Shown here piece after piece: positions 24,799 to 36,100 of a stretch of 64,000 bases of DNA; positions within the stretch are counted from its first letter, which is position 1; the number at the start of each line of letters is the position of its first letter. The position numbers and the translations under genes were made by a program. The notes under the pieces were generated by a model that saw only the letters and a list, made by a program, of their open reading frames with translations, was not told where the DNA came from and searched no databases. Source of the DNA: Neodontobutis hainanensis (lineage: Eukaryota; Chordata; Actinopteri; Gobiiformes; Odontobutidae); contig JALDNG010000091.1 of NCBI GenBank assembly GCA_024349245.1, forward strand, positions 25,001-89,000, read 5' to 3'.

Positions 24799-27700
24799 GA
24801 CCTGCTTTAGACCTGGTTTAGACCTGGTTTAGACCTGCTTTAGACCTGCTTTAGACCTGGTTTAGACCTGGTTTAGACCTGGTTTAGACCTGGTTTAGAC
24901 CTGCTTTAGACCTGCTTTAGACCTGGTTTAGACCTGGTTTAGACCTGGTTTAGACCTGGTTTAGACCTGGTTTAGGCCTGGTTTAGACCTGGTTTAGACC
25001 TGGTTTAGACCTGGTTTAGACCTGCTTTAGACCTGCTTTAGACCTGGTTTAGACCTGGTTTAGACCTGGTTTAGACCTGGTTTAGACCTGGTTTAGACCT
25101 GGTTTAGACCTGCTTTAGACCTGCTTTAGACCTGCTTTAGACCTGGTTTAGACCTGGTTTAGACCTGCTTTAGACCTGCTTTAGACCTGGTTTAGACCTG
25201 GTTTAGACCTGGTTTAGACCTGGTTTAGACCTGGTTTAGGCCTGGTTTAGACCTGGTTTAGACCTGGTTTAGACCTGGTTTAGACCTGGTTTAGACCTGG
25301 TTTAGTCCTGGTTTAGACCTGGTTTAGACCTGCTTTAGACCTGGTTTAGACCTGCTTTAGACCTGCTTTAGACCTGGTTTAGACCTGGTTTAGACCTGGT
25401 TTAGGCCTGGTTTAGACCTGGTTTAGACCTGGTTTAGACCTGCTTTAGACCTGCTTTAGACCTGCTTTAGACCTGGTTTAGACCTGCTTTAGACCTGCTT
25501 TAGACCTGCTTTAGACCTGGTTTAGACCTGGTTTAGACCTGGTTTAGGCCTGGTTTAGACCTGGTTTAGACCTGGTTTAGACCTGCTTTAGACCTGGTTT
25601 AGACCTGCTTTAGACCTGCTTTAGACCTGGTTTAGACCTGGTTTAGACCTGGTTTAGACCTGGTTTAGACCTGGTTTAGACCTGGTTTAGACCTGCTTTA
25701 GACCTGGTTTAGACCTGGTTTAGACCTGCTTTAGACCTGCTTTAGACCTGGTTTAGACCTGGTTTAGACCTGGTTTAGACCTGGTTTAGACCTGGTTTAG
25801 ACCTGCTTTAGACCTGCTTTAGACCTGCTTTAGACCTGGTTTAGACCTGGTTTAGACCTGGTTTAGACCTGGTTTAGACCTGGTTTAGACCTGGTTTAGG
25901 CCTGGTTTAGACCTGGTTTAGACCTGGTTTAGACCTGGTTTAGACCTGGTTTAGGCCTGGTTTAGACCTGGTTTAGACCTGCTTTAGACCTGGTTTAGAC
26001 CTGGTTTAGACCTGGTTTAGACCTGCTTTAGACCTGGTTTAGGCCTGGTTTAGGCCTGGTTTAGACCTGGTTTAGACCTGGTTTAGACCTGGTTTAGACC
26101 TGGTTTAGACCTGCTTTAGACCTGGTTTAGACCTGCTTTAGACCTGCTTTAGACCTGGTTTAGACCTGGTTTAGACCTGGTTTAGACCTGGTTTAGACCT
26201 GGTTTAGACCTGGTTTAGACCTGGTTTAGACCTGGTTTAGACCTGCTTTAGACCTGCTTTAGACCTGCTTTAGACCTGGTTTAGACCTGGTTTAGACCTG
26301 GTTTAGACCTGGTTTAGACCTGGTTTAGACCTGGTTTAGACCTGGTTTAGACCTGGTTTAGACCTGGTTTAGACCTGGTTTAGACCTGGTTTAGACCTGG
26401 TTTAGACCTGGTTTAGACCTGGTTTAGACCTGGTTTAGACCTGGTTCAGACCTGGTTCAGACCTGGTTTAGACCTGCTTTAGACCTGCTTTAGACCTGCT
26501 TTAGACCTGCTTTAGACCTGGTTTAGGCCTGGTTTAGACCTGGTTTAGACCTGGTTTAGACCTGGTTTAGACCTGGTTTAGACCTGGTTTAGACCTGATT
26601 TAGACCTGGTTTAGACCTGGTTTAGACCTGGTTTAGACCTGGTTTAGACCTGATTTAGACCTGGTTTAGACCTGGTTTAGACCTGGTTTAGACCTGCTTT
26701 AGACCTGCTTTAGACCTGGTTTAGGCCTGGTTTAGACATGGTTTAGACCTGGTTTAGTCCTGCTTTAGACCTGCTTTAGACCTGGTTTAGACCTGGTTTA
26801 GACCTGGTTAAGACCTGGTTTAGTCCTGGTTTAGACCTGGTTTAGTCCTGCTTTAGACCTGCTTTAGACCTGCTTTAGACCTGGTTTAGACCTGCTTTAG
26901 ACCTGGTTTAGACCTGGTTTAGTCCTGCTTTAGTCCTGGTTTAGACCTGGTTTAGACCCGGTTTAGACCTGGTTTAGTCCTGGTTTAGACCTGGTTTAGT
27001 CCTGCTTTAGTCCTGCTTTAGACCTGGTTTAGACCTGGTTTAGTCCTGGTTTAGTCCTGGTTTAGACCTGGTTTAGACCTGGTTTAGACCTGGTTTAATC
27101 CTGGTTTAGACCTGGTTTAGTCCTGGTTTAGACCTGGTTTAGTCCTGGTTTAGACCTGGTTTAGACCTGGTTTAGTCCTGATTTAGACCAGGATTAGTCC
27201 TGGTTTAGACCTGGTTTAGTCCTGATTTAGACCTGGTTTAGACCTGGTTTAGACCTGCTTTAGACCTGCTTTAGACCTGCTTTAGACCTGGTTTAGTCCT
27301 GGTTTAGACCTGGTTTAGACCTGGTTTAGTCCTGGTTTAGACCTGGTTTAGACCTGGTTTAGACCTGGTTTAGGCCTGGTTTAGACCTGGTTTAGACCTG
27401 GTTTAGACCTGGTTTAGTCCTGGTTTAGACCTGGTTTAGTCCTGCTTTAGACCTGCATTAGACCTGGTTTAGTCCTGGTTTAGACCTGGTTTAGTCCTGC
27501 TTTAGTCCTGCTTTAGACCTGCTTTAGACCTGGTTTAGACCTGGTTTAGTCCTGCTTTAGACCTGGTTTAGGCCTGGTTTAGACATGGTTTAGACCTGGT
27601 TTAGTCCTGGTTTAGACCTGGTTTAGTCCTGCTTTAGACCTGCTTTAGACCTGGTTTAGTCCTGGTTTAGACCTGGTTTAGTCCTGCTTTAGACCTGGTT

Positions 27701-29977
27701 TAGACCTGCTTTAGACCTGGTTTAGTCCTGCTTTAGACCTGCTTTAGACCTGGTTTAGACCTGGTTTAGTCCTGGTTTAGTCCTGGTTTAGACCTGGTTT
27801 AGACCTGGTTTAATCCTGGTTTAGTCCTGATTTAGACCTGGTTTAGATCTGGTTTAATCCTGGTTTAGACCTGGTTTAGTCCTGGTTTAGACCTGGTTTA
27901 GTCCTGGTTTAGACCTGGTTTAGACCTGGTTTAGTCCTGATTTAGACCAGGATTAGTCCTGGTTTAGACCTGGTTTAGTCCTGATTTAGACCTGGTTTAG
28001 ACCTGGTTTAGTCCTGATTTAGACCAGGATTAGTCCTGGTTTAGACCTGGTTTAGTCCTGGTTTAGTCCTGGTTTAGTCCTGGTTTAGTCCTGGTTTAGT
28101 CCTGGTTTAGACCTGGTTTAGACCTGGTTTAGACCTGGTTTAGTCCTGGTTTAGTCCTGCTATAGTCCTGTTTTAGTCCTGGTTTAGACCTGGTTTAGTC
28201 CTGCTTTAGTCCTGGTTTAGACCTGGTTTAGACCTGGTTTAGTCCTGGTTTAGACCTGGTTTAGACCTGGTTTAGACCTGGTTTAATCCCGGTTTAGACT
28301 TGGTTTAGTCCTGGTTTAGACCTGGTTTAGACCCGGTTTAGACCTGGTTTAGACCTGGTTTAGTCCTGGTTTAGACCTGGTTTAGTCCTGGTTTAGTCCT
28401 GATTTAATCCTGGTTTAGACCTGATTTAGACCAGGATTAGTCCTGGTTTAGACCTGGTTTAGTCCTGGTTTAATCCTGGTTTAGACCTGGTTTAGTCCTG
28501 GTTTAGACCTGATTTAGACCAGGATTAGTCCTGGTTTAGACCTGGTTTAGTCCTGGTTTAGTCCTGGTTTAGTCCTGGTTTAGTCCTGGTTTAGACCTGG
28601 TTTAGACCTGGTTTAGTCCTGGTTTAGTCCTGGTTTAGTCCTGGTTTAGACCTGGTTTAGTCCTGGTTTAGACCTGGTTTAGACCTGGTTTAGTCCTGGT
28701 TTAGTCCTGGTTTAGACCTGGTTTAGTCCTGGTTTAGTCCTGGTTTAGACCTGGTTTAGTCCTGGTTTAGACCTGGTTTAGACCTGGTTTAGACCTGGTT
28801 TAGACCTGGTTTAGTCCTGGTTTAGACCTGGTTTAGACCTGGTTTAGACCTGGTTTAGACCTGGTTTAGTCCTGGTTTAGACCTGGTTTAGACCTGGTTT
28901 AGTCCTGGTTTAGACTGGTTCAGACCTGGTTTAGACCTGGTTTAGACCTGGTTTAGACCTGGTTTAGTCCTGGTTTAGTCCTGGTTTAGACCTGGTTTAG
29001 ACCTGGTTTAGTCCTGGTTTAGTCCTGGTTTAGACCTGGTTTAGTCCTGGTTTAGACCTGGTTTAGACCTGGTTTAGACCTGGTTTAGACCTGGTTTAGA
29101 TCTGGTTTAGACCTGGTTTAGACCTGGTTTAGCCCTGGTTTAGACCTGGTTTAGATCTGGTTTAGACCTAGTTTAGACCAGGTTTAGACCTGGTTTAGAC
29201 CTGGTTTAGACCTGGTTTAGACCTGGTTTAGTCCTGGTTTAGTCCTGGTTTAGTCCTGGTTTAGATCTGGTTTAGACCTAGTTTAGACCTGGTTTAGACC
29301 TGATTTAGACCTGGTTTAGACCTGGTTTAGATCTGGTTTAGTCCTGGTTTAGATCTGGTTTAGACCTAGTTTAGACCTGGTTTAGACCAGGTTTAGACCT
29401 AGTTTAGACCTGGTTTAGACCTGGTTTAGACCAGGTTTAGACCTGGTTTAGACCTGGTTTAGACCTGGTTTAGTCCTGGTTTAGACCTGGTTTAGACCTG
29501 GTTTAGTCCTGGTTTAGTCCTGGTTTAGACCTGGTTTAGTCCTGGTTTAGACCTGGTTTAGACCTGGTTTAGACCTGGTTTAGTCCTGGTTTAGACCTGG
29601 TTTAGACCTGGTTTAGACCTGGTTTAGACCTGATTTAGACCTGGTTTAGATCTGGTTTAGACCTGGTTTAGACCTGGTTTAGCCCTGGTTTAGACCTGGT
29701 TTAGATCTGGTTTAGACCTAGTTTAGACCAGGTTTAGACCAGGTTTAGACCTGGTTTAGACCTGGTTTAGACCTGGTTTAGACCTGGTTTAGATCTGGTT
29801 TAGATCTGGTTTAGACCTAGTTTAGACCTGGTTTAGACCAGGTTTAGACCAGGTTTAGACCTAGTTTAGACCTGGTTTAGACCTGGTTTAGACCAGGTTT
29901 AGACCTAGTTTAGACCTGATTTAGACCTGGTTTAGACCAGGTTTAGACCTGGTTTAGACCTGGTTTAGACCAGGTTT
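24799..29977. repeat. 5.2-kb 11-bp minisatellite in intron 5
   Basis: The largest block of the 11-bp family, about 470 units. The left half is GACCTGGTTTA with GACCTGCTTTA. From about 26740 GTCCTGGTTTA becomes common. The right end (after 29100) gains GATCTGGTTTA, GACCTAGTTTA and GACCAGGTTTA. Internal blocks are duplicated: the marker GATTTAGACCAGGATTAG appears at about 27180, 27943 and 28017, and again near 28425 and 28510. Confidence 0.96.
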
Positions 29978-30581
29978 TCTCTGGTCTCTGATCCACACCA
30001 CAGTTGTAGTTCCTTTGACACTCACACCCTTCCTCATGGGACAACCTCTTCCTGTTTTCCCGATGACATCACACCCCTGAGCCAATCACGTGTCAGATCA
30101 CAGCGATAACAGGAACAACAGCTGGAGGCCATTTCTCAGATAAACCCTTTAGACCAGGACCAGAGACAGGGTCAGACCAGGTTTAGACCGGGACCAGGAG
30201 GCTCTGTTCTGGATACGTCTCTTATGGTTAAAACAGGTCTGGATCAGGTCTGGGTGAGTCTGGATCAGGTCTGGGTGGGTCTGGGATGAACGGAGACAGA
30301 CTACGGAGACTGTTCAGGGACAAACTTTATGGCTTTGACTTTGAGACGGTGATAAAAACAGATTAGGTCATTTCCCAAAAGAGCACCGTCATTTTCTTAC
30401 AGACCACACAAGACCAGAGTGAACCAGAACCTGCACCAGGACCAAGGGAGACCAGACCAGGTCTAGATCCGGACTAAAGCCAGACCTGCAGAGAGCCGAC
30501 ATAAATAACTAGATAAAGATATGAAAAGAGACTTTACAGCTGTAGTGACAGGATCTGACCAGAACAAGTCCTTGTGAGTCC
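29978..30581. other. Unique spacer in intron 5
   Basis: About 600 bp, partly related to the flanking arrays (scattered TCTGGATCAGG and GACCAGG motifs). No gene recognised. Confidence 0.75.
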
Positions 30582-31223
30582 GGTGTGGATCAGGTTTGGA
30601 TCAGGTCTGGATCTGGTCTGGGTCAGGTCTGGGTCAGGTCTGGATCAGGTCTGGATCAGCTCTGAATCAGGTCTGGATCAGGTCTGGTCTGGGTCAGGTC
30701 TGGATCCTGTCTGGTCTGGGTCAGGTCTGGGTCATGTCTGGATCAGGTCTGGGTCAGGTCTGGGTCAGGTCTGGGTCAGGTCTGGATCAGGTCTGGATCT
30801 GGTCTGGTCTGGGTCAGGTCTGGGTCAGGTCTGGGTCAGGTCTGGATCAGGTCTGGATCAGGTCTGGATCAGGTCTAAATCAGGTCTGGGTCAGGTCTGG
30901 GTCAGGTCTGGGTCAGGTCTGGGTCAGGTCTGGTCTGGGTCAGGTCTGGGTCAGGTCTGGGTCAGGTCTGGGTCAGGTCTGGGTCAGGTCTGGGTCAGGT
31001 CTGGTCTGGATCAGGTCTGGATCAGGTCTGGATCAGGTCTAAATCAGGTCTGGGTCAGGTCTGGGTCAGGTCTGGGTCAGGTCTGGGTCAGGTCTGGGTC
31101 AGGTCTGGTCTGGGTCAGGTCTGGGTCAGGTCTGGGTCAGGTCTGGGTCAGGTCTGGATCAGGTCTGGGTCAGGTCTGGGTCAGGTCTGGATCAGGTCTG
31201 GGTCAGGTCTGGGTCAGGTCTGG
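30582..31223. repeat. 11-bp minisatellite (GGTCTGGGTCA type)
   Basis: About 58 units of GGTCTGGGTCA or GGTCTGGATCA, with occasional short GGTCT units that shift the phase by 5. The period is the same as in the GACCTGGTTTA arrays and the G/T-rich core is similar. The open + frames through it arise from the repeat and are not genes. Confidence 0.95.
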
Positions 31224-31785
31224 AGGAATGTCTCTGAACAAACAAAAACGTCTGTTTTTTTCAGTCTCAGGTTTATTCAAGCCCTAGTTAGAGCTTTCTT
31301 TAGTCTTTAGTCCTGGTTTAGTCCTGGTTAGTCCTGGTTAGTCCTGATTTAGAGCCACTTGAGTCCTAATTTAAACCTGTTCTAGTCCTTTTATAGTCCT
31401 ATTAACATCCTGTTTTTTACTCATTGGTTTAGTCCTAACTAAGACTTCCTTCAGTCCTTGACCTTAGACCGACTTTAGTCCTATTGTAGTCTGGTTTAGT
31501 CTAGATTAAGTCCTTCTATATTCTTCAGATCCGACCAATAACAACCCTTTTTACTACAGATACTTTATGTTTGACACATTTCTCATCAACAGTGACTCAG
31601 CGGCTGTGATTCAGAGTGAGTCAGAGGAAAGACCCAACATTACATTTTCCACAAAAACGGCACTTCAAAGATTTAAAACCAGTGAGACCCGGCTGGGACC
31701 GTCCCAAAACCGAGCAGCGCCTCAGAACCTGCTCTGAGTTTATTTCTCAAACGTCTCACGTGACTTAGAAACAGGACAGTGGACA
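31224..31785. other. Unique spacer with decayed 11-bp units
   Basis: From 31290 to about 31520, degenerate TTTAGTCCTGGTTA-like words remain. The rest is unique. No gene seen. Confidence 0.7.
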
Positions 31786-32078
31786 AAACCGGGTCTGAAC
31801 CGGATCTAAACCAGGTCTGAACCAGATCTGAACCAGGTCTGAACCAGATCTGAACCAGGTCTGAACCAAGTCTGAACCAGGTCTAAACCGGATCTGAACC
31901 AGGTCTAAACCAGGACTAAACCAGGTCTAAACCAGGTCTGAACCAGGTCTGAACCAGGTCTAAACCGGATCTGAACCAGGTCTGAACCAGGACTAAACCA
32001 GGTCTAAACCAGGTCTAAACCAGGTCTGAACCAGGTCTGAAACGGGTCTAAACCAAGTCTAAACCAAGTCTAAACCTG
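31786..32078. repeat. 11-bp minisatellite in inverted orientation
   Basis: About 26 units of AACCAGGTCTG and AACCAGGTCTA. The reverse complement, CAGACCTGGTT, is the same repeat as GACCTGGTTTA in another register, so this block is inverted relative to its neighbours at 24.8-30 kb. Confidence 0.93.
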
Positions 32079-32191
32079 TTTCCTGTCTCGCTCAGATTGG
32101 TGTCGTACATGTGCTGTTGCCATGGCGACTCGGATGGATCTTTACGAGCATCTGCTGCTGGTGATAAAAGTAAAAATAACCCTGTCCTGCA

Positions 32192-32636
32192 TCACCTGCT
32201 GCTCCAGCCCCTCAGGTGTGTCACACATCACCTGCTGCTCCAGCCCCTCAGGTGTGTCACACATCACATCACCTGCTGCTCCAGCCCCTCAGGTGTGTCA
32301 CACATCACCTGCTGCTCCAGCCCCTCAGGTGTGTCACACATCACATCACCTGCTGCTCCAGCCCCTCAGGTGTGTCACACATCACATCACCTGCTGCTCC
32401 AGCCCCTCAGGTGTGTCACACATCACCTGCTGCTCCAGCCCCTCAGGTGTGTCACACATCACATCACCTGCTGCTCCAGCCCCTCAGGTGTGTCACACAT
32501 CACATCACCTGCTGCTCCAGCCCCTCAGGTGTGTCACACATCACATCACCTGCTGCTCCAGCCCCTCAGGTGTGTCACACATCACATCACCTGCTGCTCC
32601 AGCCCCTCAGGTGTGTCACACATCACCTGCTGCTCC
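32192..32636. repeat. 36/41-bp minisatellite
   Basis: About 12 copies of a 36-bp unit with TCACCTGCTGCTCCAGCC followed by CCTCAGGTGTGTCAC. Many copies have an extra TCACA (41 bp). Each unit has CACCTG and CAGGTG in inverted orientation, so it can form a small hairpin. Open frames through it are repeat artefacts. Confidence 0.95.
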
Positions 32637-33167
32637 ACCTGTTCTACCGTTTTGAGAAACTCTCGAGCGCCACCGACTCCACCTTCCAGTCGACCGTTCT
32701 CGAGAGCTGCGATTGTTTTACTTTTATTAAATTAGCTTGTGCCAGAGGCTCGAACTACGTTTCCCAGAATGCTCTGCACAAGACATAAACCTTTTTTAGA
32801 AGAACAGTGAATATTTCCTTCTGTTTCTGTTTGGAAAGACTCCTTTAACCTTGAATATCCAAACAGTTTTATGAATCAAAAACTCTTTTTCTTTCATATT
32901 TATGTTTTTCAGGTTTTTGTTCTTTTTCTTCAGTGACACATAATTTATATCAGGTTTAAATCTTGGTGAAATGTAAATTTAGTGTTGGTGCCTTTAGACC
33001 TTTAGAAAATCTCTTCCTTCACACTCTGACCTAAAAAATAAAGCATATGTTTCTTGAACAAAGCCCTGAGCCTCTGTTCTTCCTCAGCGTCTGATGTTTC
33101 TGTTGGATCCTGTTGGTTTTTGGGGGAAGCGCTCTAATGGGATTAAACTGCACCTCCTTCTCCTCTC
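32637..33167. other. Unique spacer in intron 5
   Basis: About 530 bp. An inverted pair, CTCTCGAG (about 32660) and CTCGAGAG (about 32700), is the only structure noticed. No gene. Confidence 0.75.
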
Positions 33168-36100
33168 CTGTCTCCTGTCTCCTTCACTGTCTCCTTCACT
33201 GTCTCCTTCACTGTCTCCTTCACTGTCTCCTGTCTCCTTCACTGTCTCCTTCACTGTCTCCTGTCTCCTTCACTGTCTCCTTCACTGTCTCCTGTCTCCT
33301 TCACTGTCTCCTTCACTGGCTCCTGTCTCCTTCACTGTCTCCTTCACTGTCTCCTGTCTCCTTCACTGTCTCCTTCACTGTCTCCTGTCTCCTTCACTGT
33401 CTCCTTCACTGTCTCCTGTCTCCTTCACTGTCTCCTTCACTGTCTCCTGTCTCCTTCACTGTCTCCTGTCTCCTTCACTGTCTCCTGTCTCCTTCACTGT
33501 CTCCTTCACTGGCTCCTGTCTCCTTCACTGTCTCCTTCACTGTCTCCTGTCTCCTTCACTGTCTCCTTCACTGTCTCCTGTCTCCTTCACTGTCTCCTTC
33601 ATTGGCTCCTGTCTCCTTCACTGTCTCCTTCACTGGCTCCTGTCTCCTTCACTGTCTCCTGTCTCCTCCACTGTCTCCTGTCTCCTGTCTCCTTCACTGT
33701 CTCCTTCACTGTCTCCTTCACTGTCTCCTTCACTGTCTCCTTCACTGTCTCCTGTCTCCTTCACTGTCTCCTTCACTGTCTCCTGTCTCCTTCACTGTCT
33801 CCTTCACTGTCTCCTGTCTCCTTCACTGGCTCCTGTCTCCTTCACTGTCTCCTGTCTCCTTCACTGTCTCCTTCACTGTCTCCTGTCTCCTTCACTGTCT
33901 CCTTCACTGTCTCCTGTCTCCTTCACTGTCTCCTTCACTGTCTCCTGTCTCCTTCACTGTCTCCTGTCTCCTTCACTGTCTCCTTCACTGTCTCCTGTCT
34001 CCTTCACTGTCTCCTTCACTGGCTCCTGTCTCCTTCACTGGCTCCTTCAATGTCTCCTGTCTCCTTCACTGTCTCCTTCACTGTCTCCTGTCTCCTTCAC
34101 TGTCTCCTTCATTGGCTCCTGTCTCCTTCACTGTCTCCTTCACTGGCTCCTGTCTCCTTCACTGTCTCCTGTCTCCTCCACTGTCTCCTTCACTGTCTCC
34201 TGTCTCCTTCACTGTCTCCTGTCTCCTTCACTGTCTCCTTCACTGTCTCCTTCACTGTCTCCTTCACTGTCTCCTGTCTCCTTCACTGTCTCCTTCACTG
34301 TCTCCTGTCTCCTTCACTGTGTCCTGTCTCCTTCACTGTCTCCTTCACTGGCTCCTGTCTCCTTCACTGTCTCCTGTCTCCTTCACTGGCTCCTGTCTCC
34401 TTCACTGGCTCCTGTCTCCTTCACTGTCTCCTTCACTGTCTCCTGTCTCCTCCACTGTCTCCTTCACTGTCTCCTGTCTCCTTCACTGGCTCCTTTACTG
34501 GCTCCTGTCTCCTTCACTGTCTCCTGTCTCCTTCACTGTCTCCTGTCTCCTTCACTGGCTCCTTCACTGGCTCCTTCACTGTCTCCTGTCTCCTCCACTG
34601 TCTCCTTCACTGTCTCCTGTCTCCTCCACTGTCTCCTTCACTGTCTCCTGTCTCCTTCACTGTCTCCTTCACTGTCTCCTTCACTGTCTCCTGTCTCCTT
34701 CACTGTCTCCTTCACTGTCTCCTGTCTCCTCCACTGTCTCCTTCACTGTCTCCTGTCTCCTTCACTGGCTCCTTTACTGGCTCCTGTTTCCTTCACTGTC
34801 TCCTGTCTCCTTCACTGGCTCCTTCACTGGCTCCTTCACTGTCTCCTGTCTCCTTCACTGTCTCCTGTCTCCTTCACTGTCTCCTTCACTGTCTCCTTCA
34901 CTGTCTCCTTCATTGGCTCCTGTCTCCTTCACTGGCTCCTGTCTCCTTCACTGTCTCCTGTCTCCTCCACTGTCTCCTGTCTCCTGTCTCCTTCACTGTC
35001 TCCTTCACTGTCTCCTGTCTCCTTCACTGTCTCCTTCACTGTCTCCTGTCTCCTTCACTGTCTCCTGTCTCCTTCACTGTCTCCTTCACTGTCTCCTGTC
35101 TCCTTCACTGTGTCCTGTCTCCTTCACTGGCTCCTGTCTCCTTCACTGTCTCCTGTCTCCTTCACTGTCTCCTTCACTGGCTCCTGTCTCCTTCACTGGC
35201 TCCTGTCTCCTTCACTGTCTCCTTCACTGTCTCCTTCACTGTCTCCTGTCTCCTCCACTGTCTCCTTCACTGTCTCCTGTCTCCTTCACTGGCTCCTTTA
35301 CTGGCTCCTGTCTCCTTCACTGTCTCCTGTCTCCTTCACTGGCTCCTTCACTGTCTCCTGTCTCCTCCACTGTCTCCTTCACTGTCTCCTGTCTCCTCCA
35401 CTGTCTCCTTCACTGTCTCCTGTCTCCTTCACTCTCTCCTTCACTGTCTCCTTCACTGTCTCCTGTCTCCTTCACTGTCGCATTCACTGTCTCCTGTCTC
35501 CTTCACTGTCTCCTTCACTGTCTCCTTCACTGTCTCCTTCACTGTCTCCTGTCTCCTTCATTGTCGCCTTCACTGTCTCCTGTCTCCTTCACTGTCTCCT
35601 GTCTCCTTCACTGTCTCCTTCATTGGCTCCTGTCTCCTTCACTGTCTCCTTCACTGGCTCCTGTTTCCTTCACTGTCTCCTGTCTCCTCCACTGTCTCCT
35701 TCACTGGCTCCTTCACTGTCTCCTGTCTCCTTCACTGGCTCCTGTCTCCTCCACTGGCTCCTTCACTGGCTCCTTCACTGTCTCCTGTCTCCTTTACTGT
35801 CTCCTGTCTCCTTCACTGGCTCCTTCACTGTCTCCTGTCTCCTCCACTGTCTCCTTCACTGGCTCCTTCACTGTCTCCTGTCTCCTTCACTGGCTCCTGT
35901 CTCCTCCACTGGCTCCTTCACTGTCTCCTGTCTCCTTTACTGTCTCCTGTCTCCTTTACTGTCTCCTGTCTCCTTCACTGGCTCCTTCACTGTCTCCTGT
36001 CTCCTTCACTGGCTCCTTCACTGTCTCCTGTCTCCTTCACTGGCTCCTTTACTGGCTCCTGTCTCCTTCACTGTCTCCTGTCTCCTTCACTGTCTCCTGT

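Noticed and set aside
24799..29977. Centromeric or telomeric satellite
   Set aside because: The unit is not a telomere repeat, and the array lies within an intron of a gene with in-phase flanking exons.
30574..31287. Open frame of Gly/Ser/Leu/Gln/Val/Trp repeats
   Set aside because: Translation of the 11-bp GGTCTGGGTCA array.
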